A stretch of DNA of 53,901 nt from Burkholderia sp. (lineage in GTDB: Bacteria > Pseudomonadota > Gammaproteobacteria > Burkholderiales > Burkholderiaceae): contig JASLEG010000353.1 in NCBI GenBank assembly GCA_030151225.1, positions 1 through 53,901 on the forward strand. Reading direction: 5' to 3'. Below the pieces are notes generated by a model that worked only from the letters and a program-made list of their open reading frames with translations, did no database searches and was not told the origin of the DNA. The position numbers were made by a program, and so were the translations under genes. Each line of letters opens with the position of its first letter. The stretch's first letter is position 1. This document shows positions 1 through 8,702 of this stretch, piece after piece.

Positions 1-1
1 C

Positions 2-1072
2 GGCGGCGTATCGCTGTTCGTCGTCGTGTTCGCCGTGTATCCGTTCGCGGCCGAGCTGTACCGCCAGAGCAACATTCCGAAACGGCTGATGCCCGGCGCG
101 ATCGCGCTCGGCGCGTTCTCGTTCACGATGGATTCGCTGCCGGGCACCCCGCAGATCCAGAACATCATCCCCAGCACCTTCTTCAAGACCACGGCCTGGG
201 CGGCGCCGGTGCTCGGCACGATCGGCTCGGTGTTCATCATCGTGGTGGGTCTGACCTTTCTGGAATGGCGCCGCCGCAAGGCGATGGCCACCGGCGAGGG
301 TTACGGCACCTCGCTCGTCAACGAGCCGGAGCGCGTCGAAACCCACTCGCTGCCGAACCCGGTGCTCGCGATCGCGCCGCTGGTGCTGGTGGGCGTGGCC
401 AACTTCCTGCTGACCCGGTGGATCCCGCAGTGGTACAGCGGCGCCACCTACACGGTGCCGCCCGAAGTGCTGCCGGGCCTGCACGCGCCGGTCACCACGC
501 CGATCAAGACGGTGGTGGCGATCTGGTCGGTGGAGGCCGCGCTGCTGCTCGGCATCCTGCTGGTGGTGATCACCGCGTTCCCGCGCGTGAGCACGCGTTT
601 CGCCGGCGGCACCAGGACGGCCGTGGGCGGCGCCCTGCTCGCCGCGATGAACACCGCGTCCGAATACGGCTTCGGCGGCGTGATCGCCGCGCTGCCGGGC
701 TTCCTGGTGGTCAGCGACGCGCTGAAGAGCATTCCGAACCCGCTCGTCAACGCGGCGGTGTCGGTCAGCTCGCTGGCCGGCATCACCGGCTCGGCATCCG
801 GCGGCATGAGCATCGCGCTGGCCGCGATGTCGGACACCTTCATCAAGGGCGCCGAGGCCGCGCACATCCCGATGGAAGTGCTGCACCGCGTGGTGGCGAT
901 GGCCAGCGGCGGCATGGATACGCTGCCGCACAACGGTGCGGTGATCACGCTGCTGGCCGTCACCGGTCTCACGCACCGCGAATCGTATCGCGACATCTTC
1001 GCGGTCACGGTGATCAAGACGCTCGCGGTGTTCTTCGTGATCGCCGTCTATTACGCGACCGGGCTGGTCTGA
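2..1072 (+). CDS. GntP family permease, C-terminal part (5' end outside window)
   Basis: This is an inner-membrane carrier of the gluconate/carboxylate permease (GntP) type. The reading frame is open from the first bases of the window, so the true start lies upstream and about 356 residues are visible. Several long hydrophobic helices can be seen, along with glycine-rich stretches such as GITGSASGGMSIAL and the conserved-looking SGGMDTLPHNGAVIT segment near the C terminus, which resembles the GntP family re-entrant motifs. It ends in a membrane helix and a TGA at 1070-1072. The substrate cannot be told from sequence; family members move gluconate, other sugar acids or hydroxybutyrate-like acids by proton symport. 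Any operon partner would lie to the left, outside the window. Family assignment is fairly firm, substrate unknown. Confidence 0.85.
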   Translation, partial: GGVSLFVVVFAVYPFAAELYRQSNIPKRLMPGAIALGAFSFTMDSLPGTPQIQNIIPSTFFKTTAWAAPVLGTIGSVFIIVVGLTFLEWRRRKAMATGEGYGTSLVNEPERVETHSLPNPVLAIAPLVLVGVANFLLTRWIPQWYSGATYTVPPEVLPGLHAPVTTPIKTVVAIWSVEAALLLGILLVVITAFPRVSTRFAGGTRTAVGGALLAAMNTASEYGFGGVIAALPGFLVVSDALKSIPNPLVNAAVSVSSLAGITGSASGGMSIALAAMSDTFIKGAEAAHIPMEVLHRVVAMASGGMDTLPHNGAVITLLAVTGLTHRESYRDIFAVTVIKTLAVFFVIAVYYATGLV

Positions 1073-1291
1073 CGGAACGGCCGCGCGCCGTACTTTGGTG
1101 CACGCGCGCGCGGCGCCCGATCCGCCTCGAATTTCCCGCCGGCCGTGACGCCGATATGTCAGACCAGCCGGTGGTTTCGGTGCCTCCCCGATCCGTGAAA
1201 ATCTGGTTGTGAAAAGGCCGGTTCGCGTTACACTGCGTCGAAGCAGTTCGCAAGCCGCCCGTTCCATTGACACGATACGAGGACATGTTCG

Positions 1292-1558
1292 ATGCGCACT
1301 ACCGGTGCTTCCGGGGCGATGACCCTCCTGACCGAGCTGGATTCGGCCGACGGCCGCGAGCTGCGCTCGCTTCGGCTCGAGGCGACCGACGACGGTAAAA
1401 GCGTGCTGCTGATCGAGGTCGACGAGCGCAAGCCCGGCATCCATCGCGAGGTGCGCTACGAAATCACGCCGGCCGAACTGATCGCCGCGATCCGCTCGCA
1501 CGGCGCCGAACTGCCCGGCGAATCGCACGGCGCCAGCTTCGCCCGCACGCCCTCCTGA
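1292..1558 (+). CDS. small conserved-looking hypothetical protein, 88 aa
   Basis: I do not recognise this protein. It is acidic and soluble, with no signal peptide or membrane segment. The centre alternates charged and hydrophobic residues (LRLEATDDGKSVLLIEVDERKPG), suggesting a small beta-rich fold followed by a helix (TPAELIAAIRSHG). The ATG at 1292 has a GAGG at 1279-1282 upstream. A second ATG at 1319 (MTLLTEL) would give 79 residues and could be the true start, because the first nine residues look less ordered. It stands between the permease and the DedA-rhodanese gene, in the same orientation but with gaps of about 220 and 160 bp, so it may be its own unit. Third-position GC is high, like its neighbours, which supports coding. 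Confidence 0.6.
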   Translation: MRTTGASGAMTLLTELDSADGRELRSLRLEATDDGKSVLLIEVDERKPGIHREVRYEITPAELIAAIRSHGAELPGESHGASFARTPS

Positions 1559-1719
1559 ATTTCCCCGCCTGACCGGTGAGCGAGCCGCTGCGGCATCGCT
1601 CACCACCTGCTCCCCGCCGCCGCACCATTCCTGCAGCAGTACGAAAAGTCGCCGATAATCCGGCCATCGCCTTCCCCGTTCATCGCGCTCGCCCGCGCCG
1701 CCCTCGCGCCCCATTCGCC

Positions 1720-2706
1720 ATGCTGCATGACCTCGTCGCCCGCTACGGACCCCTGATCGTGTTCGCCAACGTGCTGGCCGCCTCGCTCGGGCTGCCGGTG
1801 CCGGCCATGCCAACGCTGATCCTGTTCGGCGCGATGGCCACGCTGCACCCGGAAATGATCGGCGTGCAGCTGCTGCCGGTGCTCGCGCTGGCGGTGCTCG
1901 CGGCGCTGCTCGGCGATTCCGCCTGGTATCTGGCCGGGCGCCGCTTCGGCGGGCGCACGCTGAAGACGCTGTGCCGGCTGTCGCTGTCGCGCGACAGTTG
2001 CGTGAAGAAAACCGAGCAGTTCTTCGGTCGCTGGGGCGTGCGCGTGCTGGCGATCGCGCGCTTCGTGCCGGGCCTGTCGCTGGTGTCGGTGCCGATGGCC
2101 GGCGCGCTCGGCACCCGCTACCGCGTCTTCCTCGGCTACGACGCGCTCGGCGCGCTGCTGTGGGCCGGCATCGGCCTGCTGATCGGGCTGCTGTTCGCCG
2201 AGCAGATCGACTGGCTGTTCGCCGGCGCCAGCCAGCTCGGCCGGGCCGCGCTGGCGCTGATCGCGCTGCTGCTGGCGGCCTATGCGAGCGTGCGCTGGTC
2301 GCGCCGCCGCGCATTGCTGCGCCAGCTCGCGGGCGCGCGCGTGGAGGTGGACGAACTCGATCGCCTGCTTGCCGACGGCGCGCGCCTGCCCGTGATCGTC
2401 GATGTGCGCACGCTCGAGCATCGCCGGCTCGATCCGTATTCGATTCCCGGCGCGGTGTTCGCCGACGAGCGCCATGTGCGCGAGCTGTCGCGACGCTATC
2501 CGCTGTCGCAGAAGTTCGTGATCTACTGTTCCTGCCCGAACGAGGTGTCGGCCGCGCTGATGGCCAAGCGCCTGTCCGACGCGGGCTTCACCGACGCGCT
2601 CGCGCTGCGCGGCGGCCTCGATGCGTGGCGCGACACCGGCCATCCGCTGGCCGGCATCGCGATCTTCGAGCCGGGCGCCGGCGCGAACGCGCCGAAGACG
2701 GCCTGA
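1720..2706 (+). CDS. DedA/VTT-domain membrane protein fused to a C-terminal rhodanese domain
   Basis: The protein has two modules. Residues about 1-195 form a DedA (VTT/SNARE-associated) membrane domain with the characteristic ARFVPGLSLVSVPMAG motif near residue 113, which in this family contributes to polyprenyl-phosphate or lipid flipping. Residues about 206-325 are a rhodanese fold ending in YCSCPNE, where Cys270 is in the position of the persulfide-forming cysteine, with an LRGGLDAW motif after it. I chose the ATG at 1720 (MLHDLV) because the upstream in-frame stretch is arginine- and proline-rich and unlike a DedA N terminus. The stop at 2704-2706 lies only 15 bp from the convergent porin gene. 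The domain assignments are strong; what a cytoplasmic sulfurtransferase does on a DedA protein is not known. Confidence 0.85.
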   Translation: MLHDLVARYGPLIVFANVLAASLGLPVPAMPTLILFGAMATLHPEMIGVQLLPVLALAVLAALLGDSAWYLAGRRFGGRTLKTLCRLSLSRDSCVKKTEQFFGRWGVRVLAIARFVPGLSLVSVPMAGALGTRYRVFLGYDALGALLWAGIGLLIGLLFAEQIDWLFAGASQLGRAALALIALLLAAYASVRWSRRRALLRQLAGARVEVDELDRLLADGARLPVIVDVRTLEHRRLDPYSIPGAVFADERHVRELSRRYPLSQKFVIYCSCPNEVSAALMAKRLSDAGFTDALALRGGLDAWRDTGHPLAGIAIFEPGAGANAPKTA

Positions 2707-2721
2707 CGGCCTCGGTCTCGC

Positions 2722-4152
2722 TCAGAACACCGTCACCGGCACGTTCACCACCAGCCGGTATTCCTGGTTGGTGCTGTCCGAGTAGTGGGCCGAGCCCACA
2801 TGCCACATCGCGATGAAGCTGATCCTGGTGTCCTTGAAGCGGCCGCCCTGCACCGTGTAGGACGGCACGAAGCCGAACTCGTGATGGCGACCCTGCACGG
2901 GCAGGCCGTCCTTCCAGTAGATGCCGGCGTGGGTCGGGTCGTTCGCGGCGCCGGCCGAGCCGTCCGCGCCCCAGCCCGTGAGCCCCCACACCATCGCCTT
3001 GAAGCCGGGCAGCCCGGCCTCGGCGCCGTAGAACGTGTAGCGCAACTGCAGCGATTTCTCGTGTGGCGCGTTGTAGTCCACGTCCATCGAATCGACCAGG
3101 AAGATGCCATTGGTTTCGGCCAGGTAGTCGAAGTACTGATCGCCGAGCACCTGCTGGAAGCCGAGCAGCAGTTCGTGCGGGCCGTGCTGCGCGGCGAGCG
3201 ACAGGCTGTAGGCGTTGCTGTCGATGCGGCCCTGGCGCGCGTCGCCGGTGTCGTGCGTCGAGTACACGTTGCCGAAGCCGGTCCACTTCACGCCGCTCGG
3301 CGCGCCAAAGCTCTGCCGCACCGATGCGTAGTACTGGTTCCACACGTTCTCGGCCTGATTCGCGTACAGCGCGAGCGAACCGCTGGGCGAGTAGTTCCAG
3401 GTGCCGCCCAGGTAGGTCAGGCGATCGATCGGTGTGCCGCCGTATTGCGAGGTCAGGCCGCTCAGGTTGGTGCGGCCGCGCGCATCGGTCTTCGTGAAGC
3501 TGCCGCCCTCGAGCATGACGTTGCGGAACTCGTTGCTGACGATGGTCGCGCCGAGAAAGGTGGGTGGCAGCGCGCGATTGTCGTGCGGCTCCATGAACGG
3601 GTTGTCCACGATCTGCAGGCCGTACTTGATCACGGTGTTCGAGATCCGGGCCTTCACGTCGTACAGGCCCGGGTAGGCCCAGCCGAGCTGGTTCGAGCCA
3701 CCGCCGCCCTTCGCCACGTGCACCATGTTGCCGCCGCCCGCGCCGCCGTCGAGCTTGAGCGCCGCGTACACCGAGGCGTCCACGCCGAAGCCGATCAGCC
3801 CGCCCGTGTAGCCCGATTCGAAATTCGCCATCGCGGCCTGGATCCACGCGTGGCGATGCGGGCCGCCCTTCGCGTCGAGCGCATCGGCGTAATTGCGGAA
3901 CATCACCTCGAGGTGACTGTCCGCGATGAAGCCGCGCGACTTCGCCTGGGCCGACAGCTCGGCGGCGGGCGCGGGCGGCGTCGATTGCTGGCGCTCGGTG
4001 TCGATCACGGCGTTCGGGGTGGGGGCAGGCTGCGGGGCAGGCGCGTCGTCGGCGCGGGCCGCGCTCGCGGCGCCGGCCATGCCGGCCAGCACGGGAAGGG
4101 TCCAGGCGAGGCGGCGCGCCCGGCGCGCGCGCAGGCAGGTGAGCAATGGCAT
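2722..4152 (-). CDS. OprD-family outer membrane porin, 476 aa
   Basis: This is a predicted substrate-selective outer-membrane channel. The N terminus has a cationic stretch, a hydrophobic core (LAWTLPVLAGMAGAAS) and an Ala-x-Ala-like cleavage region near residue 34, followed by a proline-rich linker. The mature part opens with GFIADSHLEVMFRNYADA, the usual OprD-family first strand, continues with alternating aromatic/polar beta strands and ends in phenylalanine (VPVTVF) as outer-membrane barrels do. Length is typical of the family. The ATG at 4152 has a GAGAG about 14 bases upstream; the frame is open further upstream but is arginine-rich junk there. OprD relatives take up basic amino acids, peptides or aromatic acids, and the substrate here is unknown. 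The XRE-cupin regulator lies upstream on the same strand after a 317-bp gap. Confidence 0.85.
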   Translation of the reverse strand: MPLLTCLRARRARRLAWTLPVLAGMAGAASAARADDAPAPQPAPTPNAVIDTERQQSTPPAPAAELSAQAKSRGFIADSHLEVMFRNYADALDAKGGPHRHAWIQAAMANFESGYTGGLIGFGVDASVYAALKLDGGAGGGNMVHVAKGGGGSNQLGWAYPGLYDVKARISNTVIKYGLQIVDNPFMEPHDNRALPPTFLGATIVSNEFRNVMLEGGSFTKTDARGRTNLSGLTSQYGGTPIDRLTYLGGTWNYSPSGSLALYANQAENVWNQYYASVRQSFGAPSGVKWTGFGNVYSTHDTGDARQGRIDSNAYSLSLAAQHGPHELLLGFQQVLGDQYFDYLAETNGIFLVDSMDVDYNAPHEKSLQLRYTFYGAEAGLPGFKAMVWGLTGWGADGSAGAANDPTHAGIYWKDGLPVQGRHHEFGFVPSYTVQGGRFKDTRISFIAMWHVGSAHYSDSTNQEYRLVVNVPVTVF

Positions 4153-4469
4153 CGTCGTTTCGTTCTCTCGGGTTTGACATGGAAGGCCGCGGGCGCGCGC
4201 GCCTTGCTCCGCCGCCGCGGCGCGCCGGCGCACGCGCATGCGAGGCGCGAGCGCGCACCGTCCCGCGAGCCTCGACGGGCACACGGCGGCATGGCGATGC
4301 GGAAGGGAAGGCGCGACGCGGCACGCGACGGGCCGCGCGTGGCGGCACGGCGTGCGTGCTGCCGGCTAAGGGAACGAAAGCGGGCCGATCGGCCGGCCTT
4401 TTATATTAGGCATCCTGAATTGTCTCCTGGCGGGCAGCCGCCGGAAACCGTGACGGCACTACCCTGTTA
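4153..4469. other. intergenic region upstream of the OprD-like porin
   Basis: There are 317 bp without a supported gene between the porin start and the end of the XRE-cupin gene, both on the minus strand. It should hold the porin promoter and leader. A short AT-rich patch (TTTTATATTAGG, about 4398-4409) stands out from the GC-rich surroundings and could be part of a promoter or of the 3' end of the regulator transcript. No convincing hairpin-plus-T-tract was found. Confidence 0.5.
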
Positions 4470-5051
4470 TCAGAAAAGTCGCGGCGTCCCGACCCAGACC
4501 ACCACCGTTTCGTGCTTCGCGGTGTTGACCCAGCTGTGCGGCACGGTCGACAGGTAATGCGCGCTGTCGCCGGCCTGCACCACGAAGGTCCTGCCTTCCA
4601 GCGTCAGCGAGATCTCGCCCTCGATCACGTACAGGAATTCCTCGCCCGCGTGCGTCGTGACCTCCGAGCGCTTCTGCCCCGGCGGCATGCGCACGAGGAT
4701 CGATTCGAGCTGCCGACCCGCCGACACGTTGGTGAGCCGGGCGAACAGGTTGGCCGAGTCGGCGAAGCTGAAGAAACGCAGCTGATCGCCGCGACACACG
4801 GAGCGCTCCTCGCTCGGCGTCTCGACGAAGTACTGCACGTTCACGCCGAGCGCATGCGCGATGCCGGCCAGCGAGGTGATCGAGGGCGATGCGAGCCCGC
4901 GCTCGACCTGCGACAGGAACGGCTTGGAAATGCCCGCAGCACCGGCGGTTTCGTCGAGCGTGCGTTTCAGGCGCTGACGCAGCGCCCGAATCTTGCCGCC
5001 CAGCTCGATCGCCGCATTCTGAGGCTGCGTTTTTTCAGTGGAAGCAACCAT
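4470..5051 (-). CDS. XRE-family transcriptional regulator with C-terminal cupin domain, 193 aa
   Basis: This is a DNA-binding regulator. Residues about 17-72 are an HTH_3 domain (KIRALRQRLKRTLDETAG, then GISKPFLSQVERGLASPS as turn and recognition helix). Residues about 110-190 are a cupin_2 barrel with HAGEEFLYVIEGEISL, in which the metal- or ligand-binding His and Glu are present, and a late VPHSWVN strand. This architecture is that of the PuuR/MmsR-like HTH-cupin regulators, which usually control amino-acid, polyamine or peptide use. The ATG at 5051 starts directly after a purine-poor leader. It is divergent from the POT transporter across 659 bp, and 12-bp direct repeats exactly 20 bp apart lie just upstream of its start, a plausible autoregulatory site. 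The ligand is unknown. Confidence 0.9.
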   Translation of the reverse strand: MVASTEKTQPQNAAIELGGKIRALRQRLKRTLDETAGAAGISKPFLSQVERGLASPSITSLAGIAHALGVNVQYFVETPSEERSVCRGDQLRFFSFADSANLFARLTNVSAGRQLESILVRMPPGQKRSEVTTHAGEEFLYVIEGEISLTLEGRTFVVQAGDSAHYLSTVPHSWVNTAKHETVVVWVGTPRLF

Positions 5052-5710
5052 AACAGGCCCGACTCTTGTCGTCAAAAAAAGTTTGATTGAAAGTAACGAA
5101 GTTTGATCGATATGCCTTAATCTTCGTCTTCGTGACCGGTACCAACGAGACGGCCTGCGCCTTGCGCACCCCGAGCAACGCTGTTGCGAGGCGTCATCTT
5201 GCCAGACTCGCCGCGGGAATTTGTGCCCGATTCCTTGCAACCGATGCACGGAACGATTTCCGCGGCGCGATGCCGGTCGCGAAAGCGGGACTCCGCGCGG
5301 CAAGTCGCGGGATAACCCGAAGTGACGGAGGGCCGACGCGTCACGACGATCGCGGCCTTTCGGCAAGGCGCGACACCCTCGCACCCGGTCCGTCGTCATG
5401 GCGAGCGTGCGCAGCCCACCGGCTGCCCGCCGTCGTCCCGTTTCCGCGGCCCCACCCGGCCGCCCAGATGGTCGTAACCGACATGAACGCTGCCCTGTGC
5501 CCCGCGCGCCCCGTGCGCGCCCTCGCCACGCGGCCCCGGCCCTGCCGCCGGCGCTGCCGCGCTCACGCGAGCACCGCCCCGCCCGCCTGATCCTCGTCCC
5601 TCCCCCGTGCCGACACCATGCTGCTCGCGGTGCCGCGCCATTCCGAATTCGCCGCCGCGCCCGCGTCGCACGTCGGGCCGCGGCGGCCCAGAACACTATC
5701 GAGGACAACG
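5052..5710. other. long divergent intergenic region between XRE-cupin regulator and POT transporter
   Basis: There are 659 bp with no gene I can support. The left 60 bp is AT-rich and contains the 12-bp direct repeats noted separately. The remainder is GC-rich, proline/arginine-coding in most frames and has no recognisable protein. It presumably carries the divergent promoters. The transporter has a clear GAGGA ribosome site at 5701-5705. Confidence 0.5.
5079..5110. promoter_or_regulatory. direct repeat AAGTTTGATYGA x2, candidate operator of the XRE-cupin regulator
   Basis: Two copies of AAGTTTGATYGA lie at 5079-5090 and 5099-5110, exactly 20 bp start to start (about two helical turns, so on the same face). 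They sit 28-59 bp upstream of the regulator start codon in an unusually AT-rich patch that probably also holds its promoter. HTH-cupin regulators commonly bind as dimers or tetramers near their own promoters; binding here is inferred from position and repeat only. Confidence 0.45.
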
Positions 5711-7237
5711 ATGTCAGTCTCCACTCCCGTTTCGCAAACGCGCTCGTTTGCCACCGTGTTCCTGATCGAGATGTGGGAGCGCTTCGGCTACTACGGCATG
5801 GTCGCGCTGATGGTGCTGTTCATGGTCGAGAAGCTCGGCTTCGAGGACAGCAACGCGAACCTGATCTGGGGCGCATTCGTCGCGCTGATCTACGCCGCGC
5901 CGGCCATCGGCGGCTGGATCGGCGACCACGTGCTCGGCTCGCGCCGCACCATGGTGAGCGGCGCGGTGATACTCGGCGCCGGCTATCTGATGCTCGCGCT
6001 GCCCACCGACAACCTGCAGTTCCTCTACCTGTCGCTCGGCGTGATGGTGGTGGGCAACGGCCTGTTCAAGGCCAATGCCGCGAACCTCGTGCGCCGCATC
6101 TACGAGGGCGACGACGCACGCATCGACAGCGCGTTCACGATCTACTACATGGCCGTCAACATCGGCTCGACGATCTCGATGCTGGTCACGCCGTGGATCA
6201 AGGATCGCTGGGGCTGGCACCCGGCCTTCGCGGTGTGCTGCGCCGGCATGCTGGTGGGCATCGTCAACTACACGCTGATGCATCGCACGCTCGCGCGGGT
6301 GGGCTCGCGGCCCGACGACGCGCCGGTGCGCTGGGGCCGCGTGGCCGGCGTGGCGGCCGGCGGCGTGGCGCTCGCGCTGGTCACCACCTTCCTGCTCGGC
6401 CACAAGGCGTTGGCCGTGGCGGCGGTATGGACGGCGGCCGTGGTGGTGCTCGCGATCTTCGTGCTGATGATCGCGCGCGCCGACCGCTCGGAACGCTCGG
6501 GCCTGATCGCGGCGCTGGTGCTGATCGCGCAGGTGATCCTGTTCTTCATCTTCTATCAGCAGATGTCCACCTCGCTCACGCTGTTCGCGCTGCGCAACGT
6601 GGATCCGGGCTTCACGCTGTTCGGTCACACGCTGTTCTCGTGGAGCGCGGGTCAGTTCCAGGCGCTCAATCCGATCTGGATCATGCTGCTGAGCCCGCTG
6701 CTCGTGTGGATCTACAACGCGCTCGACCGACGCGGCACGGCCGTGCCGGTGGCGGTGAAGTACATGCTCGGCTTCGCGGTGGTGGCCGCCGGCTTCTTCG
6801 TGTTCGCCGGTAGCGCGCGCTTCTCCGTGGACGGCCGCGTGTCGTCGTGGTTCATGGTGGGCGGCTACGGGCTCTACTCGCTCGGCGAGCTGCTGGTCAG
6901 CGGGCTCGGCCTCGCGATGATCGCGCGCTACGTGCCGGCACGCATGGGCGGCTTCATGATGGGCGCCTACTTCGTGGCGACCGGCATTTCGCAGTATCTG
7001 GGCAGCGTGGTGGCGAATCTCGCGAGGATGCCGTCGCACGATCTGCCGGCCACGGAATCGCTGCCGCTCTACGTGCACCTGTTCTCCACGCTCGGCTGGG
7101 TGGCCGTGGGCGGCACGCTGGTGTCCTGCCTGCTGCTGCCGCTGATGGCGAAGCTCTCGCGCGCGCATCAGAGCCATGCCCGCGCGCGCGACGCGCAGGA
7201 CGCGGGCCTCGAGGCCGGCGGCGCGGCGGCACGCTGA
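5711..7237 (+). CDS. POT-family proton-dependent oligopeptide transporter, 508 aa
   Basis: This is an inner-membrane symporter of the PTR2/POT group, importing di- and tripeptides with protons. The first helix carries EMWERFGYYGM, matching the ExxERFxYYG proton-coupling and substrate motif. Later FTIYYMAVNIGS matches the second POT signature (the FYxxINxG-type motif). About 12-14 hydrophobic segments are visible, and the length is typical of DtpA/YdgR-like members. The ATG at 5711 has GAGGA at 5701-5705; an in-frame ATG at 5618 would add an unlikely hydrophilic leader. The gene is divergent from the XRE-cupin regulator, which is a natural candidate to control it. Substrate range within small peptides cannot be read from sequence. 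Confidence 0.92.
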   Translation: MSVSTPVSQTRSFATVFLIEMWERFGYYGMVALMVLFMVEKLGFEDSNANLIWGAFVALIYAAPAIGGWIGDHVLGSRRTMVSGAVILGAGYLMLALPTDNLQFLYLSLGVMVVGNGLFKANAANLVRRIYEGDDARIDSAFTIYYMAVNIGSTISMLVTPWIKDRWGWHPAFAVCCAGMLVGIVNYTLMHRTLARVGSRPDDAPVRWGRVAGVAAGGVALALVTTFLLGHKALAVAAVWTAAVVVLAIFVLMIARADRSERSGLIAALVLIAQVILFFIFYQQMSTSLTLFALRNVDPGFTLFGHTLFSWSAGQFQALNPIWIMLLSPLLVWIYNALDRRGTAVPVAVKYMLGFAVVAAGFFVFAGSARFSVDGRVSSWFMVGGYGLYSLGELLVSGLGLAMIARYVPARMGGFMMGAYFVATGISQYLGSVVANLARMPSHDLPATESLPLYVHLFSTLGWVAVGGTLVSCLLLPLMAKLSRAHQSHARARDAQDAGLEAGGAAAR

Positions 7238-7307
7238 TCGGCAAGACGCGCCGCGGCGTCCTACACTGAAGGCAGCCCGATGCATTCGGGCCCTGCCGGA
7301 GAGTGAG

Positions 7308-7523
7308 ATGAACAAGAGGACGATGCGGATCGTGCGTATCCTGGCCGACATCCGACACGCGCAGCATTGCGCCGCGCTGCGCGCCGCACGCGCGGCGGCC
7401 GAGCTGGATGCCGAGCTCGCGCGCGCGGCCGATCCGGCGGACGCGACCGACGCGAACGAATCGGCCGACGATCCGACAACCTCGAACGACGGCACCGGCT
7501 CCCGTATCCGCTCACCTTCCTGA
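7308..7523 (+). CDS. small hypothetical protein, 71 aa
   Basis: I do not recognise this protein. It starts MNKRTMRIVRILADIRHAQH, a basic amphipathic helix, continues with an alanine-rich helix (LRAARAAAELDAELARAA) and ends in an acidic, disordered-looking Asp/Asn/Ser-rich tail. A good ribosome site (GGAGAGTGAG, 7298-7307) precedes the ATG, and an intrinsic terminator follows 31 bp after the stop, which together make a small independent transcription unit or the last gene of the POT unit believable. There is no signal peptide or membrane segment. Confidence 0.55.
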   Translation: MNKRTMRIVRILADIRHAQHCAALRAARAAAELDAELARAADPADATDANESADDPTTSNDGTGSRIRSPS

Positions 7524-7554
7524 CGGCCCCGGCCTTCGGTCCACCAAAAAGAAT

Positions 7555-7577
7555 CGCCCGCTTCGAGCGGGCGTTTT
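7555..7577. terminator. intrinsic terminator, probably bidirectional
   Basis: The stem CGCCCGCT (7555-7562) pairs with AGCGGGCG (7566-7573) over a TCG loop, followed by TTTT at 7574-7577. On the other side, AAAAA at 7546-7550 gives a T run for minus-strand transcripts. It lies between the converging 71-residue gene and the OpgC-like gene and can serve both. Confidence 0.85.
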
Positions 7578-7601
7578 GCATGGGATCGACGGAAGCAGGC
7601 G

Positions 7602-8702
7602 TCAGGCCGGCGCGCGCTTCAGGCGCTGCCACCAGCCGCCCGAACTCGCCAGCGTCAGCAGGCAGCCGAGCGCGATCGCGTCGGCGGCAAGACCGATGCC
7701 GAACGGCGAGAAGCGCGGGCTCAGCGCCGCGTGGTGCGTGAGCGAATCGAGCGTGAGCGAGATCGCCGTGCCCACCACGTAGCAAACCAGCCCGTGCTGA
7801 CCGACGGCCACCACCGGCTGCACGGCGCGCGCGAGCTTGCCCACCCAGCCGCTGCGCACGAGGTCGGCCATCAGCCACGCCACCGCGATGAAGCTGATCA
7901 CGCGCGGCCAGGCCAGGTCGCGCTTGAACACGCCTTCGGGCAGCGGCAGCCCCGAGAACAGCTTGTAATAGGCGCATACCGCCACGACGCCGAGCGCCAC
8001 GCCGGTCAGCACCGCGCCGCAAGGCCGCTCGGCGATGCTGCGATAGATCGGCTGGCAACGCATCAGCGCGCCGAGCACGAACATCAGCTGCCAGGCGAAC
8101 GGGTTGAAGCTCCACTTGAACGACGGCGTGTCGAGCAGATGCGCGCCGAGCCAGCCCGACACGAGCCAGATCGCCACGCTCATGCCGAACAGCCAGACCG
8201 GCCAGCGCCGCGCGGCCGGCACGATGGCCGGCGTGGCCAGCGCGAACAGCACGTACATCGGCAGCACCGAGGCGAGATACGGCTGGCGCTGGAACGTCAG
8301 CACCTCGACGAGCCCGGTGAGCGGCGTGGCCAGCATCACGCTCACGTCGTCGAGCGCGAGATTCGGCGAATCGATGCCGTAATGGTGGAGCACCACGGAC
8401 ACCACGAGCATCAGCGTGGTGGTGGCCAGGAACGCGCGATAGATCTGCACGGCACGCCGCATGAAACGGCGTCGCGCCGCGACGGCGCCATAACGCTCCG
8501 ACATCGAGACGAACGCGCTCGCGGCCGCGAAGCCGCCAAGGAACACGAACACCTCGGCGGCGTCGCACAGCGCGAATGAATGCAGCGTGACCTTCGAGAC
8601 GATGCTGCCGCCGATGTGGTCGACCACGATCATCAGCAGCACGATGCCCCGAAAGAAATCGATCTCGATCAGGCGGCCGGAACGCACGGGAGTCACCGCC
8701 AT
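7602..8702 (-). CDS. OpgC-domain / acyltransferase-3-like integral membrane protein, 366 aa
   Basis: This is a polytopic inner-membrane protein with about ten hydrophobic segments. The N terminus (GRLIEIDFFRGIVLLMIVVDH) is typical of OpgC-type succinyltransferases, which modify periplasmic glucans; WSFNPFAWQLMFVLG and the terminal helices fit the same family. The ATG at 8702 was chosen because it puts the RLIEIDFFRG segment near the N terminus as in relatives; the longer open frame upstream is arginine-rich. It is alone, with no opgG/opgH or glucan synthesis genes in the window, so the acceptor molecule is unknown. The family call is firm at domain level only. Confidence 0.82.
   Translation of the reverse strand: MAVTPVRSGRLIEIDFFRGIVLLMIVVDHIGGSIVSKVTLHSFALCDAAEVFVFLGGFAAASAFVSMSERYGAVAARRRFMRRAVQIYRAFLATTTLMLVVSVVLHHYGIDSPNLALDDVSVMLATPLTGLVEVLTFQRQPYLASVLPMYVLFALATPAIVPAARRWPVWLFGMSVAIWLVSGWLGAHLLDTPSFKWSFNPFAWQLMFVLGALMRCQPIYRSIAERPCGAVLTGVALGVVAVCAYYKLFSGLPLPEGVFKRDLAWPRVISFIAVAWLMADLVRSGWVGKLARAVQPVVAVGQHGLVCYVVGTAISLTLDSLTHHAALSPRFSPFGIGLAADAIALGCLLTLASSGGWWQRLKRAPA

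Noticed and set aside
7308..7577. Small gene plus terminator as a toxin-antitoxin or RNA decoy
   Set aside because: No partner gene, no toxin motif and no extra RNA structure beyond the terminator.
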